The notes under the pieces were generated by a model, which worked only from the letters and a program-made list of their open reading frames with translations, had not been told where the DNA came from and made no database searches. From UBA2160 sp964588665 (GTDB lineage Bacteria; Chloroflexota; Dehalococcoidia; Lucifugimonadales; UBA1123), in assembly GCA_964588665.1 (NCBI GenBank), contig CAZPQQ010000006.1, forward strand, positions 1-64,000: 64,000 bases of DNA, written 5' to 3'. A program made the translations under genes and the position numbers. Below, in pieces: positions 37,085 to 45,280 of this stretch (positions are counted from its first letter, which is position 1; every line of letters begins with the position of its first letter).

Positions 37085-37426
37085 CTACATTCGGGCTTCC
37101 TTGATGCGGGCGGCGCGCCCCGAGAGGCCGCGCAGGTAGTAGAGCCTCGCCTGCCTGACCAGGCCACGGCGGGTTACCCTGACGTACTCGACGGCGGGCG
37201 AGTGGATGAGGAACGTGCGCTCGACGCCGATCTCGTAGGTCACCCGGCGGACAGTGAAGCTCGCGCCCGGGCCTCCGCCGCGTTTGCGGATGACCACGCC
37301 CTCGAACACCTGCGTCCTGGTGCGCTGGCCTTCAGTGACGCGTATTCCAACGCGTACGGTGTCGCCTGGCCGGAATTCTTCTATTTCCGGGTTGGGTTCA
37401 AAAACAACGTATTCGGAAGCTTCCAT
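37085..37426 (-). CDS. rplS: Ribosomal protein L19
   Basis: L19 is a 50S protein at the interface of the subunits. The 113-residue protein has the family pattern FRPGDTVRVGIRVTEGQRTRTQVFEGVVI (about 19-47), KRGGGPGASFTVRR and RQARLYYLRGLSGRAARIKE at the end. It is the usual length. In most bacteria rplS is next to trmD; here trmD is about 20 kb away, and priA follows instead. TATTCTA (minus TAGAATA) near 37473 may be the -10. Confidence 0.95.
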   Translation of the reverse strand: MEASEYVVFEPNPEIEEFRPGDTVRVGIRVTEGQRTRTQVFEGVVIRKRGGGPGASFTVRRVTYEIGVERTFLIHSPAVEYVRVTRRGLVRQARLYYLRGLSGRAARIKEARM

Positions 37427-37584
37427 GGGAGAACGTCCTGTAGGAGATTATTCAGGTTCAATCGAACCCATGTATTCTACCCATTGTCGAAAGCGGTGCG
37501 CAAGACCACTAACCCAAACTGCCCGGCTAGGTATCGGCGGACCCTTGGCGTATTGACCATCTCATGCAATCTCTCAACTAGGAA

Positions 37585-37938
37585 CTAGGGGCACGAGGAA
37601 CGAAGCGTGTAATCTCGAGTTAAGGACTCGAGGCACTTTAGCCGACGCTCTAACTCAGCCTCCTTCCACGCCTCCACATCTGGCCCAGAGTACGACGGGT
37701 GGGCCTCCAACCATTGGTTAAGGAGCCATCTCTGGTAGATATTCGTTCCTCTTGATGGTAGCCCCATCGATTCCCGGTATGCTTCAAACTCTAACGGGCC
37801 TTCAGGCAGGATCTTCTCAAAAGTTCCGCCCATGTATTCAATAATCGCACCGAATACGACTGCCACCATCACCACGAGTAGGAATTGCCACCGTCGAATC
37901 TTCAAGCTCTCACCTGCCCAGCGCATGTGACTTTTCAA
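37585..37938 (-). CDS. Unknown single-TM protein
   Basis: This up-to-117-residue protein has one hydrophobic helix (about 17-36), then a polar domain with a charged-aromatic character (PLEFEAYRESMGLPSRGTNIYQRWLL) and two Cys near the end. I recognise no family. Starts at TTG 37938 and TTG 37905 (AGGTGAG upstream) are both possible; the second gives a cleaner short N-terminus (MKIRRWQFLL). It ends a run of three small minus-strand genes in sequence visibly AT-richer than the surroundings. Confidence 0.5.
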   Translation of the reverse strand: MKSHMRWAGESLKIRRWQFLLVVMVAVVFGAIIEYMGGTFEKILPEGPLEFEAYRESMGLPSRGTNIYQRWLLNQWLEAHPSYSGPDVEAWKEAELERRLKCLESLTRDYTLRSSCP

Positions 37939-37941
37939 TCC

Positions 37942-38127
37942 CTAATCCCCTAGTGGCATAACGATGCCGCGCTCTTTTGGAATCTTTGCCCAACGGGTGT
38001 ACACTTCCTGTCGCAACATCTGGGCTTGCCCCCAAGGGCTCTCCAACACATTTTTGTAGGTTCTCAGTTGCTTTGCGTCGAATTCGCCAGCTTCTGTTGA
38101 TTCGTCATAATCTGCATACTCGATCAA
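37942..38127 (-). CDS. Small unknown protein
   Basis: This frame of 61 codons (TTG start at 38127) has an acidic start and a helical core (QLRTYKNVLESPWGQAQMLRQEVYTRW). It remains open upstream to a TGA near 38174, so a CTG or other start could add about 12 residues. No family is recognised. It stops 3 bases before the next gene begins, which argues that it is really translated. Confidence 0.4.
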   Translation of the reverse strand: MIEYADYDESTEAGEFDAKQLRTYKNVLESPWGQAQMLRQEVYTRWAKIPKERGIVMPLGD

Positions 38128-38191
38128 CGTCCGGCACGCGGCGACCGCCTGCTTTCGCAGTTCTGCGCGTCAAAGGCGGCGGGAAGAAGAA

Positions 38192-38686
38192 CTACCGGTC
38201 GCGAGGTTCCCAGGTTACTGTAAGGTCGCCCTCGTTGTAGCGGTCAACCAGGTGACGATAGACGGCACGGGAGTGGGTTTCCGAGTTCCCTCCATCGGAC
38301 TTCTTATTCACCGTAAGTCCCAAGACATTTTCGACCACGTCTCTCGACAACCTAGGGTGTTCGACGCCATCGGTGACGGTGCCGTTTGGGAATATGCGGT
38401 CTGAAAGTTGAGTGACAGAGGCCTGATAGTTGCGGATTGGCCCAGCTGCTGTCCCGGGTTGGTCATATCGAATCGGCCTGGGGCGCCGGTTCTGCTCGAC
38501 AGAAGTTTCGGCGTCCCTTCGCGGAGTTGAGTCTTCGAGTTTGACCTTCAGGATGTCTAGCAAAGTTGAGGTGTCAACCGCGCCCGCGATTCCAGGCTCC
38601 TTCAGGAGCTGTTTAATCACGTCCCTTTGAATCGGCTTCTGAAGATCCCTGAAGCCACTCAGGTAGATTTCGGCCATCCCCGACAT
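38192..38686 (-). CDS. Unknown soluble protein
   Basis: This 164-residue protein has no TM helix and no recognised motif. The N-terminal third looks helical (LQKPIQRDVIKQLLKEPGIA), the middle is polar and Pro/Arg-rich, and the end has a DVVENVLGLTVNKK and RAVYRHLVDRYNEGDL stretch that could be a DNA-binding or oligomerisation helix. It leads the run of three minus-strand genes. A phage or mobile-element origin is possible given the neighbouring transposase remnant. Confidence 0.5.
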   Translation of the reverse strand: MSGMAEIYLSGFRDLQKPIQRDVIKQLLKEPGIAGAVDTSTLLDILKVKLEDSTPRRDAETSVEQNRRPRPIRYDQPGTAAGPIRNYQASVTQLSDRIFPNGTVTDGVEHPRLSRDVVENVLGLTVNKKSDGGNSETHSRAVYRHLVDRYNEGDLTVTWEPRDR

Positions 38687-38857
38687 ATCGTCTTCCTCCT
38701 ACAGTGAATTTGTTCGAATCTACTGTGGCATACTGCGGAGAGACTGTACAGTTTGCGGGCGAGGCTAATCGAGGGCGATTCCGTTTCGATCAACCTATTG
38801 GTCTGTGGAGGCTGTCGATCTTGAATTTCCCAGATGGAATTCAATGCCTTCACAAAC

Positions 38858-38901
38858 GCACCTTACAGGGGCTGTACAACTGTACGGTCCCTGTAAGGTG
38901 C
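38858..38901. repeat. 44-base near-perfect hairpin at IS1380 breakpoint
   Basis: Arms of 20 bases (38858-38877 and 38882-38901) with a 4-base loop AACT. The outer 13 bases GCACCTTACAGGG pair perfectly with CCCTGTAAGGTGC; two G-T wobbles occur inside. Its right end abuts the broken transposase frame. Confidence 0.75.
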
Positions 38902-39228
38902 TGGCCGCGTTCCTGTCAGAGCCTTTCCAGCCCACGACGACTCTCATGGCCGGGTCTTGGAAAAGGTGGTCGGCATCATTGATGTTGTCGTATCCAGCGA
39001 GGCGGCTGTAGATTGACTGTCTCAACAGAGCGATGAGCTTGTGGCGGATGTTTTTCCCGTTCGACTCTCTTTGAGGAAGTCGTCGGCAGAGTCGGTTAGG
39101 CTTAGGGTATGATCAAGTTCTCTGCATGCCCGCAGTCCCGCGTCCGAAGTGATGGTATCGCCGCGAAACTTCAAGCGAACGTTCGGGTCAAAGTTGAGCT
39201 TAAGAGATGTCTTTTCGCCGTCGCCCAT
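38902..39228 (-). pseudogene. IS1380-family transposase remnant
   Basis: Two frames together give about 108 residues of an IS1380-type transposase N-terminus. The first (from ATG 39228) contains NVRLKFRGDTITSDAGLRACRELD and ESRTGK. After a frameshift near 39030 the second reads NIRHKLIALLRQSIYSRLAGYDN and DPAMRVVVGWKGSDRNAAST. The break is in a run of five A where six would keep the frame. After AAST the sequence becomes the perfect hairpin at 38858, and the rest of the transposase (about 330 residues) is missing. This is a dead insertion sequence. Confidence 0.75.
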
Positions 39229-39525
39229 TCGGTGCCTCCATCATGATTACGTAATCAGAAGCAGAAACCTTCAATTTTGGGTGTATTATAATGCACCCAA
39301 AGTGACTAATGCGCTTATACTGGGTATCAGATTCACTATTGACATAGGACTGGCAACCCATGATTTAGTCTGTCTGGGAAATCCAGGACTAATGGTTTTC
39401 AATTACGCGGACCGACCCGAAAGCGTAAAGTCACACGATCCTGGTTGCGCGTCGCCCGTCCTTGCGCCCAAGCTTGTCGGGCTCTTCGGCCTGTGAGAGA
39501 ATCCGCGGACCGGAGGGTGTTCGCG
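39229..39525. promoter_or_regulatory. Spacer with palindromes before the MFS gene
   Basis: GATTACGTAATC (39245-39256, 14 bp with flanks T/A) is a perfect palindrome. At 39276-39301 TTTGGGTG and CACCCAAA pair around an AT-rich 10-base loop. These may be ends of the dead insertion sequence or an operator for the MFS gene. A TTGACA near 39337 has no good -10 partner. Confidence 0.35.
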
Positions 39526-40737
39526 ATGATCCGGTCAAAGGCATTTTCCTACATTACAGCGGCTGACTTCACGGTCCGCTCGGCATACCAGATGGGCAAG
39601 ACGCCCCTGTTGCCGCTCTACGCGGCGGCGCTGGGGGCTGGCGACGCCTTTCTGGGCTTCATCGTTTCCGTTTCGACCCTGACGGGCATGGCCCTCAAAC
39701 CCTTCATTGGGGTTCTGTCGGATCGATGGGGCCGGCGAGGTTGGCTGCTGGTAGGGACCGCGTTCTTCGCCCTCATGCCTTTCGCGTACAGGTTTGTGGA
39801 CACGCACGAGCAGCTCTTCGCTGTTCGAATGGCCCACGGCCTGGCAACGGCCATCTACGGGCCCGTGACCCTGGCGTACGTCGCCGAGCTGTCGCCCCGC
39901 CGCCGCGCCGAGCGCCTGGCCTGGTTCGGCATGGCCCGCAACGCGGGTTACATCGTCGGCCCTGCGGCAGCCGGCGGGATGCTGCTTACCATGGAGCCGG
40001 TTACGGTGTTCACGATCGTCGGGCTGCTGAGTTGCGCGGCGTTTCTGCCGGTGCTGTTGCTGCCCGAAACCCCCAGGGACGCGGATCGGACGCGGCCTCC
40101 GATATTGCGGGACGCCGTGGCCTCGCTCTGGTCAGGAGGCCGCTCCTCCGCCGTTTGGCTTGCCGGAGGGATGGAGGCCGGCGCCTACGTGGCCCTCTAC
40201 GCGACCAAGACATTCCTGCCGATCTATGCCCTAGCCGCCGGGTTCAACGTGGCGTTGGTCGGGGCGTTCTTCGCGGTGCAGGAGGCGGCGCACGTAGTGC
40301 TCAATCCTGTCGGAGGACGCATCGGCGACAGGGTCGGCTACGTCATGGCCGTCCCGATCGGCATGGCCGCGCTTGCGCTTGCGCTGCCGCTGCTGCCTGT
40401 TGCCAGTGGACCGTGGGCGTTGATGCCGCTGGCGGTGCTGATGGGCGCCGCGCAGGCGTTGGTGTTCCCATCGACAATCGCGCTCGTGTCGGCCCGCGTC
40501 GACGAGCGCAGCATCGCCACCGGCATGGGTCTGGTAGGCACGATGAAGAACGCTGGCAAAGTGGCCGGGCCGGTGATCACCGGAGGGTTGATCCACTGGC
40601 TGGACTACGCGATGACGTTCCGGCTTATGGGCGTCGCCATGCTGCTCGGCGCGATGATAGTCTGGCGCTGGGCCAAAGAGCCGCGCACCACGAGCATCGG
40701 CGAATCGACCGCGGAAGTCGTGCGCGAGCCGGTGTAG
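39526..40737 (+). CDS. MFS transporter
   Basis: This 403-residue permease has the 12-helix major-facilitator layout. The A motif between TM2 and TM3 is clear (GVLSDRWGRRGWLL, about 64-77), and TM4-TM5 carry GLATAIYGPVTLAYVAEL. A second A-like loop (GGRIGDRVGYVMAV) sits between TM8 and TM9. The start is taken at ATG 39526 with GGAGGG 8 bases upstream, not the longer frame. Substrate is unknown, but the sequence resembles drug/sugar exporters. birA follows after 45 bases. Confidence 0.9.
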   Translation: MIRSKAFSYITAADFTVRSAYQMGKTPLLPLYAAALGAGDAFLGFIVSVSTLTGMALKPFIGVLSDRWGRRGWLLVGTAFFALMPFAYRFVDTHEQLFAVRMAHGLATAIYGPVTLAYVAELSPRRRAERLAWFGMARNAGYIVGPAAAGGMLLTMEPVTVFTIVGLLSCAAFLPVLLLPETPRDADRTRPPILRDAVASLWSGGRSSAVWLAGGMEAGAYVALYATKTFLPIYALAAGFNVALVGAFFAVQEAAHVVLNPVGGRIGDRVGYVMAVPIGMAALALALPLLPVASGPWALMPLAVLMGAAQALVFPSTIALVSARVDERSIATGMGLVGTMKNAGKVAGPVITGGLIHWLDYAMTFRLMGVAMLLGAMIVWRWAKEPRTTSIGESTAEVVREPV

Positions 40738-40782
40738 CGAGTTCACCGACTGACAGGGGACGTGCGTCGACAGGAGTGTGGA

Positions 40783-41568
40783 TTGGACACGATCGAACCT
40801 TTGAACATAGACGATGTGCGTCGCGCGCTTTCCGGCGGAACTGTCGGCAGCGCCGTGCACTATCACGACTCGCTGCCGTCGACCATGGACGAGGCGCGCA
40901 GATTGGCGCTCGAAGGAGCGCCGGATGGCACGGTTGTCATCGCCGAGGAGCAGACCAAGGGGCGGGGCCGGTTCAGCCGCGTGTGGGTTTCGCGGCCGGG
41001 CCTGAACCTGGCCCTGTCGGTGTTGTTGCGTCCCGAGATACCGCAGCTTCCGTACGTCAACATGGCCGCCGCGCTGGCGGTGTGCGACGTCGTCAGTGAG
41101 TTGACCGATCTGTCGGCGACCATCAAATGGCCGAACGACGTGCGCATCGGCGGCAGGAAGCTCTCCGGAATCCTGGTCGAGACGGACATGGTGGGTCGTC
41201 GACTCAACCACGCCGTGGTCGGCATCGGCATGAACGTCAACCTCGACCCGAGCCAACACCCCGAGATCGCTGAGATCGCCACCAGCATCCTTGCCGAGAG
41301 CGGACACGAGGCAAACCGTTCGGAGGCGCTCCGGCTGTTGCTGAGCCGCCTGGACCGTTATTACGTCGAGATCAGAGGCGGGGCTTCACTCAGAGAGCGC
41401 TGGGCGGCGAAGCTCGAGACACTCGGCATGACGATCCAGGTCCGCTGGGGCGACGACGTCATCGAAGGAATCGGCGAATCGGTCGACGAACAGGGCAACC
41501 TGATGGTGCGGAAGGCCGACGGCGCCTCGGTGACCGTTGTAGCCGGAGAGGTGACGCTCCAGGTATAA
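40783..41568 (+). CDS. birA: Biotin--[acetyl-CoA-carboxylase] ligase
   Basis: BirA attaches biotin to carboxylases. The 261-residue protein has only the catalytic and C-terminal domains: STMDEARRLALEG, the GRGRFSRVWVS biotin loop (about 63-73), KWPNDVRIGGRKLSGIL and the SH3-like end (EGIGESVDEQGNLMVR). The DNA-binding N-terminal domain is absent, so it does not repress biotin genes. The TTG at 40783 has AGGAG 6 bases upstream and is preferred to the GTG 21 bases earlier. Confidence 0.93.
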   Translation: MDTIEPLNIDDVRRALSGGTVGSAVHYHDSLPSTMDEARRLALEGAPDGTVVIAEEQTKGRGRFSRVWVSRPGLNLALSVLLRPEIPQLPYVNMAAALAVCDVVSELTDLSATIKWPNDVRIGGRKLSGILVETDMVGRRLNHAVVGIGMNVNLDPSQHPEIAEIATSILAESGHEANRSEALRLLLSRLDRYYVEIRGGASLRERWAAKLETLGMTIQVRWGDDVIEGIGESVDEQGNLMVRKADGASVTVVAGEVTLQV

Positions 41569-41667
41569 TGCGCGGTGCATCGCGACCGCATGTATGCGTC
41601 CAATTCGCATGGCGTTTGACCGTTGGCCGACTGTACTTTCGACATGAACAAAACCTAAGGAGGGACC

Positions 41668-42474
41668 ATGCTCGAGGAGAAGCTCAGCCTGGAAGGAAAG
41701 AAGATTGTAATCACCGGCGGAGGCACGGGCCTCGGCCTGGAGATGACAACCGCATTGGCCCGCGCGGGCGCCGACCTTGTCATCGCTTCGAGGCGCCAGG
41801 GGCCCATCGACGAGGCGGCGCAGATCGCCCGGGACCTGGGTCGGAAAGCCGTTCCGGTCTCGACCGACGTGACCGACACGGCGCAGGTCAACGCGCTCAT
41901 GAAGCGGGCTCTCGAAGAGTTCGGCGTGGTCGATGTCCTGATCAACAACGCGGGCATCGTCCGTGGGCAGGGCGCCACGTCGATCTGGGAGATCACGGAC
42001 GAAGACTGGCGCCTCGGGATCGACACCAACATGTCCAGCGCGTTCTACTGCTCTCGCGCCATCGCCAAACACATGGTCGAGCGCGGGCAGGGCAAGATCA
42101 TCAACGTCTCCTCCGGATTCGGTTTCAGAGGAGGGCGCGACAACTACATGTACTGCGTCGGCAAGGGCGGCATCGTGCAGCTCACCCGCGCGCTGACAAC
42201 GAGCCTCAGCCGTTACGGGATAACGAGCACTTGCATCGTGCCCGGATTCCTGCCCACGGAGGGCACCGACGAGTCGCGGCTCACGCTGCCGCGAGGGGAA
42301 TTCATCCCGATCGGCCGTGTCGGACATCCACACGAACTTGGCGCCGTCGCGGTCTTCCTGGCGTCGTCAGGGTCTGACTACATGAACGGCGAGGTCTTCG
42401 CGATCGACGGCGGCGGCCTGGCCGGCGGCTTTGCGCCAACCGGTTACGCGCCCGAGATCCCGCTAGAGGTCTAG
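41668..42474 (+). CDS. Short-chain dehydrogenase/reductase
   Basis: Complete classical SDR of 268 residues. The cofactor loop is TGGGTGLG (16-23), NNAG is at 93-96, and the active site is Ser148/149, Tyr162 and Lys166 (YCVGKGG). A further conserved stretch GFLPTEG follows. It likely uses NAD(P)H to reduce a ketone or aldehyde of a sugar or fatty chain, as no substrate context is clear. AAGGAGG precedes the ATG. A degenerate SDR paralogue lies 178 bases downstream. Confidence 0.9.
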   Translation: MLEEKLSLEGKKIVITGGGTGLGLEMTTALARAGADLVIASRRQGPIDEAAQIARDLGRKAVPVSTDVTDTAQVNALMKRALEEFGVVDVLINNAGIVRGQGATSIWEITDEDWRLGIDTNMSSAFYCSRAIAKHMVERGQGKIINVSSGFGFRGGRDNYMYCVGKGGIVQLTRALTTSLSRYGITSTCIVPGFLPTEGTDESRLTLPRGEFIPIGRVGHPHELGAVAVFLASSGSDYMNGEVFAIDGGGLAGGFAPTGYAPEIPLEV

Positions 42475-42504
42475 TGCTTGCTTGCGGCTATCGCCGTTAT
42501 CCAT

Positions 42505-42564
42505 CCCGTTCATGGTGAGCTTGTCGAACCACCCGCAGGCCCTTCGACAGGCTCAGGGCGATAG
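42505..42564. repeat. REPIN-like element, copy 3
   Basis: Left half CCCGTTCATGGTGAGCTTGTCGAACCA (TGGT/ACCA stem), right half CCCTTCGACAGGCTCAGGG (CCCT/AGGG stem) in opposite orientation, in the spacer between the two SDR genes. Confidence 0.7.
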
Positions 42565-42652
42565 GTATTAGGCCGAGCGGCAATCCGGACGTTTTACTGA
42601 CTAAACTTAACCGCCTGCCCCGCGTATGCTGGGAGGCGACTGGAGGCAACAA

Positions 42653-43411
42653 ATGCCGATCCCGAATGAATGGGACCTGACGGGCAAGAACGCAATCATC
42701 ACCGCGGATCGTCGCGGCTGGACCCCGCACCTGGCGTCGGCGCTGGCCGAGGCGGGCGCGAACGTGGCCGTGGCCGGGTCGGAGCGATCCGACATGGCGG
42801 CGTCAGTCGCCGCTGTCGAGAAGCACGGCCGGAAATCGGTCGCGATCGAGACGGACATAATGGACGCCGCCAGCGTCGGCGCCATGGCAGAGCGAGCCGT
42901 CGCCGAACTGGGCGGCGTGGACATCCTAGTGAACGGCGCGGCCGCTGAATTCGGCAAGCGCTTCGAGGAGGTGTCCGAGACGGAATGGCAGACGCTGATG
43001 GACTTCAACGTAAAGTCCATGTTCCTGTGTAGTCAGGCAGTCGGAAAGACGATGCTGGCGCAGGGCAGCGGGCGAATCGTGAACATCGGCTCCGGGCTCG
43101 CCGTCCGCGGCCTAGGCAACTCTGTTGCGGCGTGCGCGGCCCAGGGCGCGATCCACCAGTTCACGTCCGCGCTGGCTCTGGAGTGGGGCCGAAACGGCAT
43201 CCGTGTAAACTCCATCGGCGCCGGCTGGCTCACGACGGACGAGCCCACCGAGGAGAGCCAAAAAGAACTGCTGGTGCGCTACTTGCCGTCCCGACGCAAG
43301 GGCCATCCCAACGATCTCGCGACGCTGCTCGTGTACCTCGCGTCGGACGCCTGCGACTTCGTCACCGGGCAGACCATCTTCGTCGATGGCGGCGCACTGG
43401 CTCACGCGTAA
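42653..43411 (+). CDS. SDR-fold protein lacking catalytic residues
   Basis: This 252-residue protein has the SDR fold and C-terminus (TGQTIFVDGGALAHA), and its overall pattern resembles its neighbour. Yet three marks of the family are gone. The TGxxxGxG loop reads TADRRGWT (17-24), NNAG reads NGAA (94-97), and the Tyr-x3-Lys pair reads Ala160 ... Gln164 (ACAAQGAI). Ser147 remains. Without Tyr and Lys it should not work as a usual dehydrogenase. It may be a partner or regulatory subunit of the upstream SDR, or a dehydratase-like derivative. The ATG at 42653 has GGAGG upstream. yggU follows after 9 bases. Confidence 0.8.
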   Translation: MPIPNEWDLTGKNAIITADRRGWTPHLASALAEAGANVAVAGSERSDMAASVAAVEKHGRKSVAIETDIMDAASVGAMAERAVAELGGVDILVNGAAAEFGKRFEEVSETEWQTLMDFNVKSMFLCSQAVGKTMLAQGSGRIVNIGSGLAVRGLGNSVAACAAQGAIHQFTSALALEWGRNGIRVNSIGAGWLTTDEPTEESQKELLVRYLPSRRKGHPNDLATLLVYLASDACDFVTGQTIFVDGGALAHA

Positions 43412-43420
43412 GGCGGCCGA

Positions 43421-43681
43421 TTGGCTGATCTACAAGTGAGGGTCACCCCCCGAGCGAAGCGAAACGCCATCGAACTCGACGACGATGGCCAGATCAAAGT
43501 ACGCGTCACCGCCGTCCCTGAACGCGGCAAAGCGAACGCCGCAGTGATCGCGCTGATCGCTAAGACGCTCGGGCTTCCCAAACGCAGCGTCGAAGTAGTG
43601 CGCGGCCACACCTCGCGGGACAAAGTGATCGCCGTCGACGGCATGGGCCGTGAAGAGATCCTCGGGCGGTTAACGAGCTAG
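43421..43681 (+). CDS. yggU: DUF167/YggU family protein
   Basis: This 86-residue protein matches the DUF167 (YggU) family in length and motif: QVRVTPRAKRNAI at the start, GKANAAVIALIAKTLGLPKRSVEVVRGHTSRDK in the middle and a short tail. Its function is unknown in all bacteria. The start is TTG at 43421, 9 bases after the SDR stop with a weak AAGGCGG upstream, so it is probably co-transcribed with it. Confidence 0.88.
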   Translation: MADLQVRVTPRAKRNAIELDDDGQIKVRVTAVPERGKANAAVIALIAKTLGLPKRSVEVVRGHTSRDKVIAVDGMGREEILGRLTS

Positions 43682-43735
43682 ACGACCGTGAGCGTAGTCG
43701 CTGCGAGGGCTGGCGCCACAGGTGTGGCGCGGCGG

Positions 43736-43804
43736 CCCTTCGACAGGCTCAGGGCGAACGGAGTGGTGAGTCTTCCCCGTTCGTGGTGAGCCTGTCGAAC
43801 CACC
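43736..43804. repeat. REPIN-like element, copy 4
   Basis: Left half CCCTTCGACAGGCTCAGGG plus CGAACGG, right half CCCGTTCGTGGTGAGCC then GTCGAACCAC in opposite orientation. It is the cleanest copy in the window. Confidence 0.75.
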
Positions 43805-43843
43805 GTGCCACTCAAGTACGCGACTCGATTTGTGCAGCGGACT

Positions 43844-45037
43844 TTACCGTGGGGCTCCAGCGACCGGTGGAAACGCAATCAGCGAACGCTGATTCGATAC
43901 GACGCGCTTGCCCTCTCTCTGAGCCAGTCCCATGCTCAGCAGGGCGTTGATGTCTCGCGTGACGGTCTTCGGTGTCTTGCCCGCGTATGCGGCCGCCAGC
44001 CTCGTCGTCAAGGTTCGCAGCTCGTGAGGGGCGACCGGCCTGCCTGCCGTTGCCAGATCCAGGGCCAGATGGCGCCTTCGAGAGTCCGCGGCGCTGTTGG
44101 AGTTAGCGAACGCGACGTTGACATGATTCTCCCAGGCCGACACTAACTGCAACTCCCTGATCAGCCCTATCTGCGCCCGCAGGCCATCGACATATCCTTG
44201 CAATGCGTATGTCAAGAACTCGATGGGGCTGCCCGTCTGGGTGGCTCGGTCGAGTTGTCGGTAGTATTCAGATCGTGTTTCGTTATAGTGGTTGCTCAGC
44301 AAATGAGCTGCCGGGCTTGGGGCGCCGGCATCTACTAGCGTCTGAAACTCGACCAAGCGAGCGGTTCTCCCGTTGCCGTCGCCAAACGGATGTATCCACG
44401 CTATGTACAGGTGCGCGACGATTGCCTTGAGGATGGCGGTCGCCATCGGAACCAGTCGATCGGTTGGCCAGTCACCTTCGTCGAGCCACTCACAGAGACG
44501 ACCGAGCAAGTAGTCACAATCCTGAGCGGGCGCGCCGCGATACCGACCCACAACTACCGAATGCGACCGGACTGGGCCGCCCCTGACGCCCTCCTCGAGT
44601 TCCAACCCTTGGAGCACCTTGGAATTCAACATCCTTATTCGATCGGGCGTCAATCGGTGAGTTCTGCCCTGCGTCAGATCTGCCAAGACGCTGTTGCACG
44701 CCTCGAGGATGTTGTTCACTTCCCTCCCCATATACGCTTTGGAAGGAGGCAATTCGAGCGTGCCGCTGACCAATCCCGACACCTCTTGTTCTGACAGGGT
44801 GTTGCCTTCAATTGCTGTGGTCGCGCGTGCGCCTTTTGCCAGGTAGATGAGGTTCAGTTCGTCAGCCGAGTCCGGACCCAAAGGGACGCCGGCGATGTGC
44901 TCGCATTTCGAACACGTTTCGCCCAAGAGCATCCAAAGGTTTAACGGCGCTCGCCGCAAATCAACTGAAAACGTGATCCACGGATGCGTTTGTAGATATT
45001 GTCTGCCTTGCATTGGCCCGAATGGTGTCCCGTACAT
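43844..45037 (-). CDS. Fic family protein with N-terminal inhibitory motif
   Basis: Fic proteins usually transfer AMP to a hydroxyl on a target protein. The 397-residue protein has the active loop HPFGDGNGR (216-224, catalytic His216) and, before it, an inhibitory helix TTAIEGN (73-79) with Glu77 in the class II position, so the enzyme should be self-inhibited until relieved. The C-terminal 100 residues contain a winged-helix-like segment (LTTRLAAAYAGKTPKTVTRDINALLSMGLA). Upstream at 45113-45131 there is a short inverted repeat. It stands alone between the SDR set and yggT, so no antitoxin gene is needed or visible. Confidence 0.9.
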   Translation of the reverse strand: MYGTPFGPMQGRQYLQTHPWITFSVDLRRAPLNLWMLLGETCSKCEHIAGVPLGPDSADELNLIYLAKGARATTAIEGNTLSEQEVSGLVSGTLELPPSKAYMGREVNNILEACNSVLADLTQGRTHRLTPDRIRMLNSKVLQGLELEEGVRGGPVRSHSVVVGRYRGAPAQDCDYLLGRLCEWLDEGDWPTDRLVPMATAILKAIVAHLYIAWIHPFGDGNGRTARLVEFQTLVDAGAPSPAAHLLSNHYNETRSEYYRQLDRATQTGSPIEFLTYALQGYVDGLRAQIGLIRELQLVSAWENHVNVAFANSNSAADSRRRHLALDLATAGRPVAPHELRTLTTRLAAAYAGKTPKTVTRDINALLSMGLAQREGKRVVSNQRSLIAFPPVAGAPR

Positions 45038-45112
45038 TACAGGCTATTATGAAGCTGTTGGCCGATATCAAGCTTTGTTTTTGGCCATTGATGTGTCCCA
45101 TGGGGAATCTCA

Positions 45113-45131
45113 TTGTATCTTGTTGATACAA
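45113..45131. promoter_or_regulatory. Inverted repeat before fic, candidate operator
   Basis: TTGTATC and GATACAA, 7 bases each, flank TTGTT. It lies about 75 bases upstream of the fic ATG on the minus strand. Function is guessed from symmetry and position alone. Confidence 0.3.
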
Positions 45132-45280
45132 GATCAGCAACTCAGTGGTGACAATCGAGTGTTCCGCCAACCGACAGCAAATCGGCTCGGCGGATTGTTG
45201 ACGGCGTAGGGCGCCGACGTTCGAGGCGTGAGAACGTTGAGTCGCATCCGGCGACTGGAGTTGCGGCGGCTCTCGATCGC

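Noticed and set aside
39726..41099. 457-codon plus-strand frame across the MFS and birA genes
   Set aside because: Arg-rich shadow in a different frame from two clear genes, with no ribosome site or domain.
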